In this document: positions 1 through 8,592 of the stretch, one piece after another
Numbering within the stretch: position 1 is the stretch's first letter
Layout of the letters: each line of letters begins with the position of its first letter
Virus record (IMG/VR): IMGVR_UViG_3300017771_000092
Coordinates: 1 to 25,735 of that record
Length of the DNA: 25,735 nt
Source of the DNA: a virus
Reading direction: 5' to 3' (one strand)
Notes under the pieces: generated by a model
The model's input: only the letters and a program-made list of their open reading frames with translations
Database searches by the model: none
Told to the model about the DNA's origin: nothing
Translations under genes and position numbers: made by a program

Positions 1-1
1 A

Positions 2-958
2 AGAAGAGTTAAGGAGATTAGAAATAATCCACCCTCTGAGATAAATTTTGCATATCAGAAAAATATATCATATTCTCAGATGTCTATCTTTAGGGGTTGC
101 CCTCATAGGTGGAAATTACAATATAAAGATAAAATAAAGAAATTTACCTCATCAATTCATACTGTATTTGGGACAGCTGTTCATGAAGCAATGCAACATT
201 ATTTAGATGTAGCATATGAGAAATCATTTGCTGCTGCTGATAGAGAAATTAACATACAAGAATATTTTCAAGAAAAATATATAGGTGAATATCAAACCCA
301 ATATAAGAAAAATAAAAATTCCCACTTTTCCGATGCAGCCGAAATGAGAGAATTTTTTGAAGATGGAGTAGCTATATTAGAATGGTTTAAAAAGAAACGT
401 AGTGGATATTTTAGTAAAAAAGGTACATTTTTAGTTGGTTGTGAAATACCAATTATAATTCCACCAAATAAAATGTATAATAACATATTATACATGGGGT
501 ATCTAGATGTTGTCACATATAATGAAAGATCAGATACATTTAAAATAATCGACATAAAAACCAGTACTAAAGGATGGAATAAATTTGCTAAAGCAGATGA
601 AGATAAACAATATCAATTATTATTATATAAACAATACTTTTCAGAACAATATGGAATACCATTAGATAAGATTGAAATTGAGTTTATGATATTAAAAAGA
701 AAAGTGTTAGATTGGGATGACGAGAAAATTATGTCACCCCATCAAGCATATAGAGTGCAACAATTCACACCCCCTAGTGGTAAGATTAAATTAGGTAGAG
801 CTAAAAAAGCAGTGAATGATTTTATACAAGAATGTTTTACCTTTGATGGAGGTATTAAAGATAAAATTTATCCAAAAACACCATCAAAATGGACCTGTAA
901 TTTTTGTCCATTTAAAGAAGAACAAGAATTATGTGGAGCTGGTTTAGATTTTGCGTAG
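2..958 (+). CDS. PD-(D/E)XK nuclease, Cas4/RecB/AddB-like (5' partial)
   Basis: This is probably a single-strand exonuclease of the PD-(D/E)XK_1 superfamily, used in phage recombination or DNA degradation. The frame is open to the left edge, and the residues before the first ATG (base 80) read ISYSQ, part of the usual family N-terminal motif, so the true start lies outside the window. Numbering from the base-80 Met, the nuclease motifs are H35 (GTAVHEA), D143 (GYLDVV), D158-x-K160 (IIDIKTS) and a Q-x3-Y-like stretch near 179-183. C7 together with C273, C276 and C285 matches the one-plus-three cysteine layout of the 4Fe-4S cluster in Cas4 and AddB proteins. No cas genes lie nearby, so a CRISPR role is not supported. 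Family assignment is firm; the biological role is inferred. Confidence 0.88.
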   Translation, partial: RRVKEIRNNPPSEINFAYQKNISYSQMSIFRGCPHRWKLQYKDKIKKFTSSIHTVFGTAVHEAMQHYLDVAYEKSFAAADREINIQEYFQEKYIGEYQTQYKKNKNSHFSDAAEMREFFEDGVAILEWFKKKRSGYFSKKGTFLVGCEIPIIIPPNKMYNNILYMGYLDVVTYNERSDTFKIIDIKTSTKGWNKFAKADEDKQYQLLLYKQYFSEQYGIPLDKIEIEFMILKRKVLDWDDEKIMSPHQAYRVQQFTPPSGKIKLGRAKKAVNDFIQECFTFDGGIKDKIYPKTPSKWTCNFCPFKEEQELCGAGLDFA

Positions 959-981
959 TTTAGAGAATATTCATATATGTA
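949..981 (+). promoter_or_regulatory. candidate Bacteroidetes-type promoter without hairpin
   Basis: TTTTG ending at base 953 is followed after exactly 20 bases by TATATGTA (974-981). The spacing is that of the five clear promoters in this window, with one mismatch in the -7 box. It overlaps the end of the nuclease gene and lies just upstream of the ribbon-helix-helix and glycosyltransferase genes. It lacks the GGTTACC extension, so it is weaker evidence than the others. Confidence 0.4.
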
Positions 982-1015
982 TAGACAAATATAACGTTAT
1001 TAAAAAATAAAAATT

Positions 1016-1204
1016 ATGTCACAAAGTAAAAAAATGACACTAACAAGTGTTAAAGTCCAAAGCCAGTTATTTGAAAATTTTAAAGTAGAATGTGTGAGAC
1101 GAAAATTCTCATTCCAAAAACTTGCCGACCGTAGTTTATTTTTGTATCTTACAAACGAAGATTTTAGAAAACAAATTACAAACCAAACCAATATTGAATT
1201 ATAA
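1016..1204 (+). CDS. small ribbon-helix-helix-like DNA-binding protein
   Basis: A 62-residue basic protein. A short strand (TSVKV, residues 10-14) followed by two predicted helices (about 18-32 and 34-50) fits the Arc/MetJ ribbon-helix-helix fold, which binds DNA as a dimer. It is the first gene after the nuclease and is followed closely by the glycosyltransferase run, so it could regulate that operon. The start has no Shine-Dalgarno but an A-rich leader (AAAAATAAAAATT), the usual Bacteroidetes arrangement. The fold call rests on pattern and length only. Confidence 0.6.
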   Translation: MSQSKKMTLTSVKVQSQLFENFKVECVRRKFSFQKLADRSLFLYLTNEDFRKQITNQTNIEL

Positions 1205-1210
1205 AAATTA

Positions 1211-2668
1211 ATGAACATGAATAAAAGTTTTGAACACCTTCCTAAAAATAAAAGGAAGAAATTAGTCCTTATATGTGATGATATTAGAGTACATTCAGGT
1301 GTAGCTACAGTTGCTAAAGAAATTGTAACTCATACTTGTGGTCATTTTAATTGGGTAAACATAGGAGGAGCAATTAACCACCCAGATATAGGTAAAATAT
1401 TAGATCTATCAGAAGAATGTAATAAACATGCTGGTATAGATGATTCTGATGTTAAAATTTATTGTGTAAATGGATACGGTAAAGATGATGAGATTAGACA
1501 GGTGTTAGATGCTGAAAAACCAGATGCATTAGTATTATTTACTGATCCTAGATATTTTCAGCATGTATTTAATATGGAAGATGATATTAGAAAAAAATGT
1601 CCAATAGCATATATTAATATTTGGGATGACTACCCAGCACCAAGATATAATCAAGCGTTTTATGAGTCTTGTGATTTATTAATGGGTATTTCAAAACAAA
1701 CTAAAAACATTAATGAATTAGTATTAGCTGATGTAGATACTAGTAAAAAAGTTTTTAGATATATCCCACATGGTTTAAATCATAACGATTATTTCCCAAT
1801 TGATAAAGATCATGATGAATATAAAGATATGAAAATATTTAGAAATAATCTATTTAGAGGAGATGATGTTGATTTTGTTATGTTTTTTAATTCAAGAAAC
1901 ATTAGACGTAAACAAATTCCAGACACAATGTTAGCTTATAGAGCGTTTTTAGATACATTACCTCAAGAAAAAGCTGATAAATGTAGGTTTATATTACATA
2001 CTGAAGTTATTACAGATGCAGGTACAGATTTAGAATCAGTTAGAGAATATTTATTTGATGAAAAGTATCCTAAAGCATGTATATTTTCACTTAATAAGCT
2101 AAATAGAAAAAATTTAAATTATCTATATAATGTAGCAGATGTACAGGTATTATTAACATCTAATGAAGGGTGGGGATTAACAATTACTGAAGCAATATTA
2201 ACAGGTACTCCTATTATAGCTAATGTAACAGGCGGAATGCAAGATCAAATGAGATTTGTTGATGATAAAGGTAAATGGTTTGAACCAACACCTGAAGTTC
2301 CATCTAATCATAGAGGTACTTATAAAGAGCATGGTGAATGGGCATTTCCAGTTTACCCAACAAGTAGATCAATACAAGGATCACCTCCAACACCTTATAT
2401 TTTTGATGATAGATGTAGGTGGGAAGATGCTATGGAACGAATTAAAGAAGTTTATAACTTATCTCCAGAAGAAAGACAAAAAAGAGGTTTAGCAGGTAGA
2501 GAATGGGCTATTAGTGATGAAGCTGGATTTACAGCTGAAAGACAAGCTGAAAGAGTTGTTGAAGCATTTACTGAATTATTTAAAGTATGGGAACCTAGAG
2601 AGGATTTTGAAATTGTAAATGCAACTGAATACAAAGGTAAATTATTAAATCATAAAATTTTATATTAA
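1211..2668 (+). CDS. GT4-type glycosyltransferase (GT-B fold)
   Basis: A 485-residue retaining-type glycosyltransferase of the GT-B fold. The N-terminal Rossmann half opens with KLVLICDDIRVHSGVA (about 17-32), a form of the usual acceptor-side Gly-rich start. The donor-binding half carries the E-x7-E motif at E319 and E327 (NEGWGLTITEA), followed by TPIIANVTGG. An unusual Pro- and aromatic-rich stretch (about 350-400) interrupts the usual C-terminal helices. It would transfer a sugar from a nucleotide-sugar donor, acceptor unknown. It opens a tightly packed run of sugar genes and its stop overlaps the next ATG by one base. A second ATG six bases downstream (1217) is equally possible as the start. 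Confidence 0.85.
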   Translation: MNMNKSFEHLPKNKRKKLVLICDDIRVHSGVATVAKEIVTHTCGHFNWVNIGGAINHPDIGKILDLSEECNKHAGIDDSDVKIYCVNGYGKDDEIRQVLDAEKPDALVLFTDPRYFQHVFNMEDDIRKKCPIAYINIWDDYPAPRYNQAFYESCDLLMGISKQTKNINELVLADVDTSKKVFRYIPHGLNHNDYFPIDKDHDEYKDMKIFRNNLFRGDDVDFVMFFNSRNIRRKQIPDTMLAYRAFLDTLPQEKADKCRFILHTEVITDAGTDLESVREYLFDEKYPKACIFSLNKLNRKNLNYLYNVADVQVLLTSNEGWGLTITEAILTGTPIIANVTGGMQDQMRFVDDKGKWFEPTPEVPSNHRGTYKEHGEWAFPVYPTSRSIQGSPPTPYIFDDRCRWEDAMERIKEVYNLSPEERQKRGLAGREWAISDEAGFTAERQAERVVEAFTELFKVWEPREDFEIVNATEYKGKLLNHKILY

Positions 2669-3969
2669 TGAAAAAACCAAGTTTTTATATAAGTTGCCCT
2701 TTTGACACATATAGTGGTTATGGGGCTAGATCAAGAGATATTGTTAAGTCAATTATCGAGTTAGACAAATATGATGTTAAATTATTAAGTCAAAAATGGG
2801 GTAATACACCATTTAATTTTACAAAAGACCATGAAGATTGGTCATTTTTAAATGAACTTAGAGTACCAGGAGTAGCTCAAGGACAAAAACCAGATATTTG
2901 GATGCAAATTACAATCCCAAGTGAATTCCAACCAGTAGGTAAATTTAATATTGGCTGTACAGCTGGTATTGAAAGCACAGGATGTGATCATACTTGGATT
3001 ACAGGTTTAAATAGAATGGATATGAATTGGGTTTCTTCAAAACATAGTAAAAAAGTATTTACTGAAGTTGCATTTGAACAGAAGGATCAACAAGGTAGAA
3101 CTACAGGCCATGTTTTAAAAAATACAAAACCTATTGAAGTTGTATTTGAAGGTGCTAACTTAGATGTTTATAAACACATACCATCAGATAAAGTAAAATT
3201 AGATTTAAGTGCTATTAAAGAATCATTTTGTTATCTATTTGTAGGACATTGGATGGCAGGTGATATGGGTCATGATAGAAAAAATGTTGGTTTAATGGTA
3301 GATTATTTCTTCCAAACATTTAAGAATAAAAACCAAAGACCAGCTTTAATTTTAAAAGCATCTACTGGTAGAAACAGTTATATGAGTAGAGAAGAAATGT
3401 TAAATAAAATTGGTAAAATAAAAAAACAATACCCAAATGATGATTTACCAAATGTTTATGTTTTAAATGGTGCACTTACTGATAAACAAGTAAATGAATT
3501 ATACAACCATAAAAAGGTAAAAGCAATGGTTAGTTTTACTAAAGGTGAAGGATTTGGAAGACCATTACAAGAATTTTGTCTATCCAAAAAACCACTAATA
3601 GTATCAGGTTGGTCAGGACATATGGATTTTATTGAACCTGGATTAGCTATTGTATTAGGTGGACAATTAGAACCAGTACACCAAAGTGCTGCTAATCAAT
3701 GGCTTAAAAAAGAATATCAATGGTTTCAAGTTAATCCTAAACAAGCTAAAGATTCATTTAAAAATGTATTTAAGAATTATAAAAAATATGTTGATGGAGG
3801 TAAGAGACAAGGTCATTATATTAAAACAAATTTTAGTTATGATAAAATGAAAGAGTTAGTTGGTAGTATTTTAGATAAAAATGTACCTGAGTTTGCAAAC
3901 GAGTTAAAACTAAATTTACCAAATATGAATACTCCTAGCTTAACAACTCCAAGTTTAAAAAAAATATAA
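2668..3969 (+). CDS. GT-B glycosyltransferase (GT4-like)
   Basis: A 433-residue protein starting with FYISCPFDTYSGYGARS (residues 6-22), typical of the glycine-rich N-terminus of GT-B enzymes. The donor-site E-x7-E motif is at E294 and E302 (KGEGFGRPLQEF), followed by KPLIVSGWSGHMDF. The central region (about 186-235) includes the FVGHW and LILKAST segments of the second Rossmann domain. The C-terminus ends in a short repeat (TPSLTTPSL). It is translationally coupled to the preceding glycosyltransferase (TAATG). The two are distant relatives at most, so they are likely two different transfer steps rather than recent duplicates. Confidence 0.82.
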   Translation: MKKPSFYISCPFDTYSGYGARSRDIVKSIIELDKYDVKLLSQKWGNTPFNFTKDHEDWSFLNELRVPGVAQGQKPDIWMQITIPSEFQPVGKFNIGCTAGIESTGCDHTWITGLNRMDMNWVSSKHSKKVFTEVAFEQKDQQGRTTGHVLKNTKPIEVVFEGANLDVYKHIPSDKVKLDLSAIKESFCYLFVGHWMAGDMGHDRKNVGLMVDYFFQTFKNKNQRPALILKASTGRNSYMSREEMLNKIGKIKKQYPNDDLPNVYVLNGALTDKQVNELYNHKKVKAMVSFTKGEGFGRPLQEFCLSKKPLIVSGWSGHMDFIEPGLAIVLGGQLEPVHQSAANQWLKKEYQWFQVNPKQAKDSFKNVFKNYKKYVDGGKRQGHYIKTNFSYDKMKELVGSILDKNVPEFANELKLNLPNMNTPSLTTPSLKKI

Positions 3970-4434
3970 ATGAAACAATTTGATGAAATAATAGATTGCC
4001 CTAAATCAGGAGGTGATTTATGTTATAGAATAGAAGTTACACCTGAGATTACTAATTATTTTAGTATGTCTTGTGGTTTTTGGACTAATAGTTTAATGAC
4101 ACCTGATCAAGATTTTTATAAGGAACAATGGGGGGTATTACCTGAAATTTATAAAGATTTAGCTTGGACAGATACTAAAACAGGATTAACATGGTTACCA
4201 AATACAGTTAATGTAACAGAATTAGGTATGGTTTACGCTGATGGTGTTGGTAAAGATGAATGGTCTTGGGCTGCAGTTAAATCTAAAAAATTAGATGAAC
4301 CAGTTAAAAATAAAGATGGTTCAATAACTGAATATAAACCAAACATGAAATCAATAAAACGTTTTCATGAGCGAGATTATATGGATGCACTTTCATATAT
4401 TGGAGCATTACCTGGAGGAGAAGATGAAGATTAG
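3970..4434 (+). CDS. conserved-looking protein of unknown function in sugar operon
   Basis: I do not recognise this 154-residue protein. It is rich in aromatic residues and acidic, with cysteines at 10, 18 and 35 (CPKSGGDLC, then SMSCGFW) and several Trp-containing blocks (LAWTDTKTGLTWLP; DEWSWAAVK). The blocky pattern looks like an enzyme accessory or virion-associated protein rather than random ORF. It starts directly after the previous stop and its 3' end overlaps the next gene by 11 bases, so it is an integral operon member between glycosyltransferases. The Pro-Gly-Gly-Glu codons at its end happen to form a GGAGG in front of the next start. Confidence 0.75.
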   Translation: MKQFDEIIDCPKSGGDLCYRIEVTPEITNYFSMSCGFWTNSLMTPDQDFYKEQWGVLPEIYKDLAWTDTKTGLTWLPNTVNVTELGMVYADGVGKDEWSWAAVKSKKLDEPVKNKDGSITEYKPNMKSIKRFHERDYMDALSYIGALPGGEDED

Positions 4435-5059
4435 TTATGCAATACCTGTTTGTAATGAACACGTTGAATTAGAAAGATTATTATCATTTTTAGTAAGACA
4501 TATAAATGAAAATGATGAAATAATAGTTCAATGTGATGAAGGGAATACTATACCTGAAGTATATAAGGTATTAGATTCATTTAAGGCACCAGTTGGATTA
4601 AAAGATCCATTAAAAGTTATAGAATTTCCCCTAAATAGTCATTTTTCAAATTTTAAAAATAATTTAAAAGAACATTGTACAGGTGATTATATATTTCAAA
4701 TTGATGCTGATGAATATCCACATGAAAGTTTAATAACACAATTACCAGTTATATTAGAAGCTAATCCTGAAAATGAAGTATATTTAGTTCCTAGAGTTAA
4801 TACAGTTGAAGGATTAACTGATGGTCATATTCAACAGGGGAGGTGGAATGTAAATGAAAAAGGTTGGGTAAATTGGCCTGATTATCAATGGCGTGTTTGG
4901 AAAAACAAACCAGAAATAAAATGGGTAAATAAAGTACATGAGAAATTAAGTGGACATAAAACATATGCTGCATTACCTGATATGGAAGGGTTATCGTTAT
5001 ATCATCCTAAAAAAATTGATAGACAAGAAAAACAAAATGCATATTATAATACGTTATGA
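4424..5059 (+). CDS. family 2 glycosyltransferase (GT-A fold)
   Basis: The GT2 nucleotide-binding start (SYAIPVCNE, residues 4-12) and the metal-binding DAD motif (D94-A-D96, FQIDADEYP) mark this 211-residue protein as an inverting GT-A glycosyltransferase of the short, single-domain type. A VNKVHEKL segment follows near the C-terminus, as in waaE/kdtX-like members. I chose the ATG at 4424 over one 57 bases upstream because the protein then starts right at the conserved strand, and because a GGAGG-containing purine run lies just before it. It overlaps the preceding gene by 11 bases and the next by 4 (ATGA). Confidence 0.85.
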   Translation: MKISYAIPVCNEHVELERLLSFLVRHINENDEIIVQCDEGNTIPEVYKVLDSFKAPVGLKDPLKVIEFPLNSHFSNFKNNLKEHCTGDYIFQIDADEYPHESLITQLPVILEANPENEVYLVPRVNTVEGLTDGHIQQGRWNVNEKGWVNWPDYQWRVWKNKPEIKWVNKVHEKLSGHKTYAALPDMEGLSLYHPKKIDRQEKQNAYYNTL

Positions 5060-5745
5060 GAATAATATATAGAATATCAGATGAGGGTTATAATAAAGTA
5101 AAACCTGATTATATTAATAATGAAGCATGTTTAGCAAATGCAGTTAAAGTATTTGATGATTGTGAGTGGTCTATTATAGCAGATAATATTTCTAAAGAAA
5201 CTAGTGATATGATCGAAAAATATAAATCAAAAGATCATATTTTATATGTTAATAAAGGTAATGGAGCTGCTACATTTAATATTGCTTTAGATGAGGCATT
5301 AAAAATGGATGATAATGATACTGTTTATTTTTTAGAAAATGATTATTTACATAAACCAGATTCTAGAGTTATTATAGAAGAAGGATTTGAATTAGGAGCT
5401 CAATTTGTTTCATTATATGATCACCCAGATAAGTATATTGGACCAAATGAAGGTGGTAATCCATATTGTGAAGGTAATGCTGAAGATACTAGGGTATATT
5501 TAACTGATTCCGTACATTGGAAGATAACAAATAGTACAACAATGACATTTGCATCACAAGTAAGTACATTAAAAGAAAATGAACATACATTTAGAACATG
5601 GACTTCAGGTACTCACCCAAATGATTTTAAAATGTTTTTAGAATTAAGAGATCAAAAACAATTATTAATAACACCGATACCAGGTTATGCTACTCATGGA
5701 GAGACAGCTTGGTTATCACCTTTAACAGATTGGAGTAAAATATGA
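5056..5745 (+). CDS. GT-A-like glycosyltransferase
   Basis: A 229-residue protein with a GT-A-like layout: an early Rossmann-type strand (ECEW-like SIIADNIS around 38-46), GNGAATFNIALDEA (68-81), and VYFLENDYLHKPDS (90-103), in which E94-N95-D96 occupies the place of the DXD metal motif. The following FVSLYDHPDKY and late H-rich segments fit a compact family member. It overlaps the genes on both sides by four bases (ATGA), so translation is coupled with two neighbouring GT2 genes. Assignment is from motifs; the donor is unknown. Confidence 0.7.
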   Translation: MRIIYRISDEGYNKVKPDYINNEACLANAVKVFDDCEWSIIADNISKETSDMIEKYKSKDHILYVNKGNGAATFNIALDEALKMDDNDTVYFLENDYLHKPDSRVIIEEGFELGAQFVSLYDHPDKYIGPNEGGNPYCEGNAEDTRVYLTDSVHWKITNSTTMTFASQVSTLKENEHTFRTWTSGTHPNDFKMFLELRDQKQLLITPIPGYATHGETAWLSPLTDWSKI

Positions 5746-6539
5746 TTAGTGTAATTATCCCAACTTATAGAAACCCTGAATATCTGGATTTATGTCTTAA
5801 ATCAGCAATTGAACAGCAAGATAATAAAAATGAAATTATAGTTGCTATAGATGGATATTATGATGAAAGTAAAGATATATTAGAAAAATATAAAGATAAC
5901 ATATCAGTGCTTGATTTAGGTCATAATCAAGGTATGCAACAAGCACTTAATTTAGGTGTAATAAATGCTACTAATGAGAAGATATTTATATTAAATGATG
6001 ATAATGTATTTTGTAAAGGATGGGATACAGTAATAGAAAAATCATTAAATAAAAATAGTGTATTAACATTAAATCAAATTGAACCAACAGGTCCAGGTAT
6101 ATTTGATTTCCCAGTTATGGATTTTGGACGTACTCCAAAAGCATTCGATTATGATACATTTATAGAGTATGAAAAATCGATTAAAAAAGATAAATTAACA
6201 CTTAATGGTGGTATATTCCCCTTTGCTATGTATAAAAAAGATTATATGATAGTTGGAGGGTTTGATGTAATGTATCAGTCACCTTTTATATGTGATTGGG
6301 ATTTCTTTCTAAAACTTGACTTAAACGGTATTGCCTTTACTAGAACACATGAAGCGCACTTATATCATTTTGGTAGCTCAGCTACAAAAAATGGAAATGA
6401 AGGTGAGATGTTTAAAGCAACAGAAGGACCAGCGACTCAATTATTTATGTATAAATGGGGAATAGCACCATCTTTGTATAATAATTTATCACATAATCCT
6501 AAAGATAATAAAATAATAAAAGGTATAAAATATGAGTAA
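5742..6539 (+). CDS. family 2 glycosyltransferase (GT-A fold)
   Basis: A 265-residue GT2 protein. It starts with ISVIIPTYRNPEYLDLCLKS (2-21), has the D37 region (IVAIDGYYDES), the metal motif D86-D87-N88 (FILNDDN), and a late CDWDFFLKL segment corresponding to the ED/WDW acceptor-base region. It is the third GT-A-type gene in a row and is followed by a nucleotide-sugar epimerase with an 8-base overlap. Together these suggest stepwise building of a short glycan. Acceptor and donor are not predictable from sequence. Confidence 0.85.
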   Translation: MISVIIPTYRNPEYLDLCLKSAIEQQDNKNEIIVAIDGYYDESKDILEKYKDNISVLDLGHNQGMQQALNLGVINATNEKIFILNDDNVFCKGWDTVIEKSLNKNSVLTLNQIEPTGPGIFDFPVMDFGRTPKAFDYDTFIEYEKSIKKDKLTLNGGIFPFAMYKKDYMIVGGFDVMYQSPFICDWDFFLKLDLNGIAFTRTHEAHLYHFGSSATKNGNEGEMFKATEGPATQLFMYKWGIAPSLYNNLSHNPKDNKIIKGIKYE

Positions 6540-7530
6540 AAATATATTAATAACAGGTGTAGCAGGTCTATTAGGGAGTAGGTTAGCAGATTGGATAATT
6601 AAAAACAAACCAGAATATAATATAATAGGTGTTGATGATTTAAGTGGTGGATATAAAGAAAATGTACACCCAAAAGTTAACTTCTGGCAAATGGATTTAG
6701 TTAACCATCCAATTGAAAATATATTTGAAGCACATAAAATTGACTATGTATATCATTTTGCTGCTTATGCTGCTGAGGGATTATCGCCTTTTATACGTGG
6801 ATACAATTATGATAACAATTTAAAAGCAACAGCTCGCATAGTTAATGAATGTATAAAGCATGATGTTAAAAGATTGGTATTTACATCTACACTAGCTGTT
6901 TATGGTCATGGAGAAGGTGGTATATTTGATGAAAACCAACAACAAGCTCCAATTGATCCATATGGAGTAGCAAAATATGCTTGTGAAATGGATATTCAAA
7001 TTGCTAATGAACAACATGGATTAGATTACTGCATAATCAGACCTCATAATGTTTACGGTGTTAAACAAAATATTTGGGATAAGTATAGAAATGTACTTGG
7101 TATTTGGATGTATCAATATTTAAAGGCAAAACCAATAACTATATTTGGTGATGGTGAACAAACAAGAGCATTTAGTTTTATAGATGATTCATTAGAACCA
7201 TTATGGAATGCTTCTCAATTACCTGAGGCAAGTAAACAAATTATTAATTTAGGTGGTATTAAAGAATATTCTATTAATGAAGCGGCTAAAACATTAGTTG
7301 AAGTATTGGGTGGAGACATTCCTATTCAATATTTAGAGGCACGACATGAAGTTAAACATTCAATCCCAACATATCAGAAATCAATTGATATATTAGGTTT
7401 TGAACATAAAACTGATTTAAAAGAAGGATTAGAAAAAATGTGGGATTGGGTTAAACACCAACCTATGAAAGAACAATTTAAATGGGCAAATTACGAACTA
7501 GATAAAGGATTATATAGTTTTTGGAAATAA
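6532..7530 (+). CDS. NAD-dependent nucleotide-sugar epimerase (extended SDR)
   Basis: A 332-residue extended short-chain dehydrogenase/reductase of the UDP-glucose 4-epimerase type. The NAD-binding motif GVAGLLG lies at residues 9-15, the D35-D36 pair after strand 2 suits NAD, and HFAAYA (75-80) is the usual strand-4 motif. Catalytic residues are S119/T120 (FTSTLAVYG) and Y144-x3-K148 (YGVAK). FGDGEQTRAFSFIDD later in the chain is the conserved substrate-domain motif. It would interconvert nucleotide sugars to feed the adjacent glycosyltransferases. Length is normal for the family. Confidence 0.92.
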   Translation: MSKNILITGVAGLLGSRLADWIIKNKPEYNIIGVDDLSGGYKENVHPKVNFWQMDLVNHPIENIFEAHKIDYVYHFAAYAAEGLSPFIRGYNYDNNLKATARIVNECIKHDVKRLVFTSTLAVYGHGEGGIFDENQQQAPIDPYGVAKYACEMDIQIANEQHGLDYCIIRPHNVYGVKQNIWDKYRNVLGIWMYQYLKAKPITIFGDGEQTRAFSFIDDSLEPLWNASQLPEASKQIINLGGIKEYSINEAAKTLVEVLGGDIPIQYLEARHEVKHSIPTYQKSIDILGFEHKTDLKEGLEKMWDWVKHQPMKEQFKWANYELDKGLYSFWK

Positions 7531-7538
7531 TAAAAGTA

Positions 7539-7679
7539 ATGAACAACGATCAACAAAATGGAAACACTCAACTTAACCAGGTTAGGAATGAGTTAAACGG
7601 TAGAACAAACCGTAAAAAATACTTAGGCAATTCACCTAGAGTACACTGGAATAATTCCAGACGGTTTAGAACAATTTAA
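7539..7679 (+). CDS. small basic Asn/Arg-rich protein
   Basis: A 46-residue ORF filling the gap between the epimerase and the dehydrogenase, with an A-rich leader (TAAAAGTA) and a stop three bases before the next gene. It is rich in Asn and Arg (ends RVHWNNSRRFRTI), which would suit nucleic-acid or virion binding. No family is recognised. Its precise fit between flanking genes and non-random composition support a real gene. Confidence 0.55.
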   Translation: MNNDQQNGNTQLNQVRNELNGRTNRKKYLGNSPRVHWNNSRRFRTI

Positions 7680-7682
7680 GTT

Positions 7683-8519
7683 ATGAATATAGGAATTATA
7701 GGGCAAGGATTTGTCGGTAATGCAATTTATCAAAAATTTAAAAATTATTATAATGTATTAACTTATGATTTACAAGTTAAATTATGTAATAGTACTTTAG
7801 AAGAAATAAATGAAAATTGTAATATAATATTTGTCTGTTTACCTACCCCAATGAATACTGATGGTAGTTGTAATGTAAGTATAGTTGAAAATGTGCTTAA
7901 TGATTTAGAAATATTAGCCTCACTTGAGCAAGAAGAAAAAATTGTAGTTATAAAATCTACAATTCCACCTAATACAACTAAAAAGTGGAATAAAGAATAT
8001 ACATTTTTAGATGTAGTATTTAGTCCTGAGTTTCTAACTGAAGCTAATGCTGTTAGTGATTTTAATAATCAAACTCGTATTATTTTAGGTGGTGATAAAA
8101 TTCCTACAACTAAATTAAAACCAATATTTGCTAAAGCATTCCCAAAAGCAACTATTATTAAAACTGATTCAACATATGCTGAAATGGTTAAGTATGTTAC
8201 TAATTCATTTTTAGCAACTAAAGTATCATTTGCAAATGAAATGCATCAGATATGTAAAGGTTTAGATGTTGATTATGATAAAGTAATTGAATATGCTTGC
8301 CATGATGATAGATTAGGTAAATCACATTGGGCAGTTCCAGGACCAGATGGTGATTTTGGTTATGGTGGACATTGTTTCCCTAAAGATGTTAAAGCATTAA
8401 TTACAGTAGCTGGTGACTTAGAAATATTCCCTGAAATGTTAATGGCAACTGATTGTAAAAACAATGAAGTTAGGCAAAATCGTGATTGGGAAAAAATGAA
8501 AGGCCGCGCAGTCATCTAA
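7683..8519 (+). CDS. UDP-sugar dehydrogenase, short form lacking C-terminal domain
   Basis: A member of the UDP-glucose/UDP-ManNAc dehydrogenase family, which oxidises a UDP-sugar to the uronic acid using NAD. Visible are the NAD motif G7-x-G9-x2-G12, FVCLPTP (50-56), IKSTIPPNTT (90-99), SPEFLTEANA (114-123), the K170/N174 helix (EMVKYVTN) and the catalytic cysteine C231 in GGHCFPKD. At 278 residues it has the NAD domain and central helical domain only; cellular enzymes are usually above 400 residues and continue into a C-terminal UDP-binding domain. The reading frame ends cleanly just before a promoter hairpin, so this looks like a reduced version rather than a damaged gene. Activity without the missing domain is uncertain. 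Confidence 0.85.
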   Translation: MNIGIIGQGFVGNAIYQKFKNYYNVLTYDLQVKLCNSTLEEINENCNIIFVCLPTPMNTDGSCNVSIVENVLNDLEILASLEQEEKIVVIKSTIPPNTTKKWNKEYTFLDVVFSPEFLTEANAVSDFNNQTRIILGGDKIPTTKLKPIFAKAFPKATIIKTDSTYAEMVKYVTNSFLATKVSFANEMHQICKGLDVDYDKVIEYACHDDRLGKSHWAVPGPDGDFGYGGHCFPKDVKALITVAGDLEIFPEMLMATDCKNNEVRQNRDWEKMKGRAVI

Positions 8520-8520
8520 A

Positions 8521-8570
8521 GACTCCCACATAAAAATTAGGTTACTCCAAATAGGGGTCGTATATTTACC
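8521..8570 (+). promoter_or_regulatory. hairpin promoter 1
   Basis: The -33 region reads ATTAGGTTACTCC (from 8536) and the -7 region TCGTATATTTACC (8558-8570); TAG at 8538-8540 and TATATTT at 8561 are 20 bases apart. A six-pair outer stem joins 8521-8526 (GACTCC) and 8554-8559 (GGGGTC, one G-T), with an inner GG/CC stem. It drives the 45-residue ORF at 8593 and is a clear relative of promoter 2, sharing the flanking TAAAGAYTCCC. Confidence 0.75.
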
Positions 8571-8592
8571 AAGAATTTAAAAAAAATAATAT

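Noticed and set aside
2-958. CRISPR-associated Cas4
   Set aside because: The nuclease has Cas4-like cysteines, but no other cas gene or repeat-spacer array is present; similar nucleases are common in phages.
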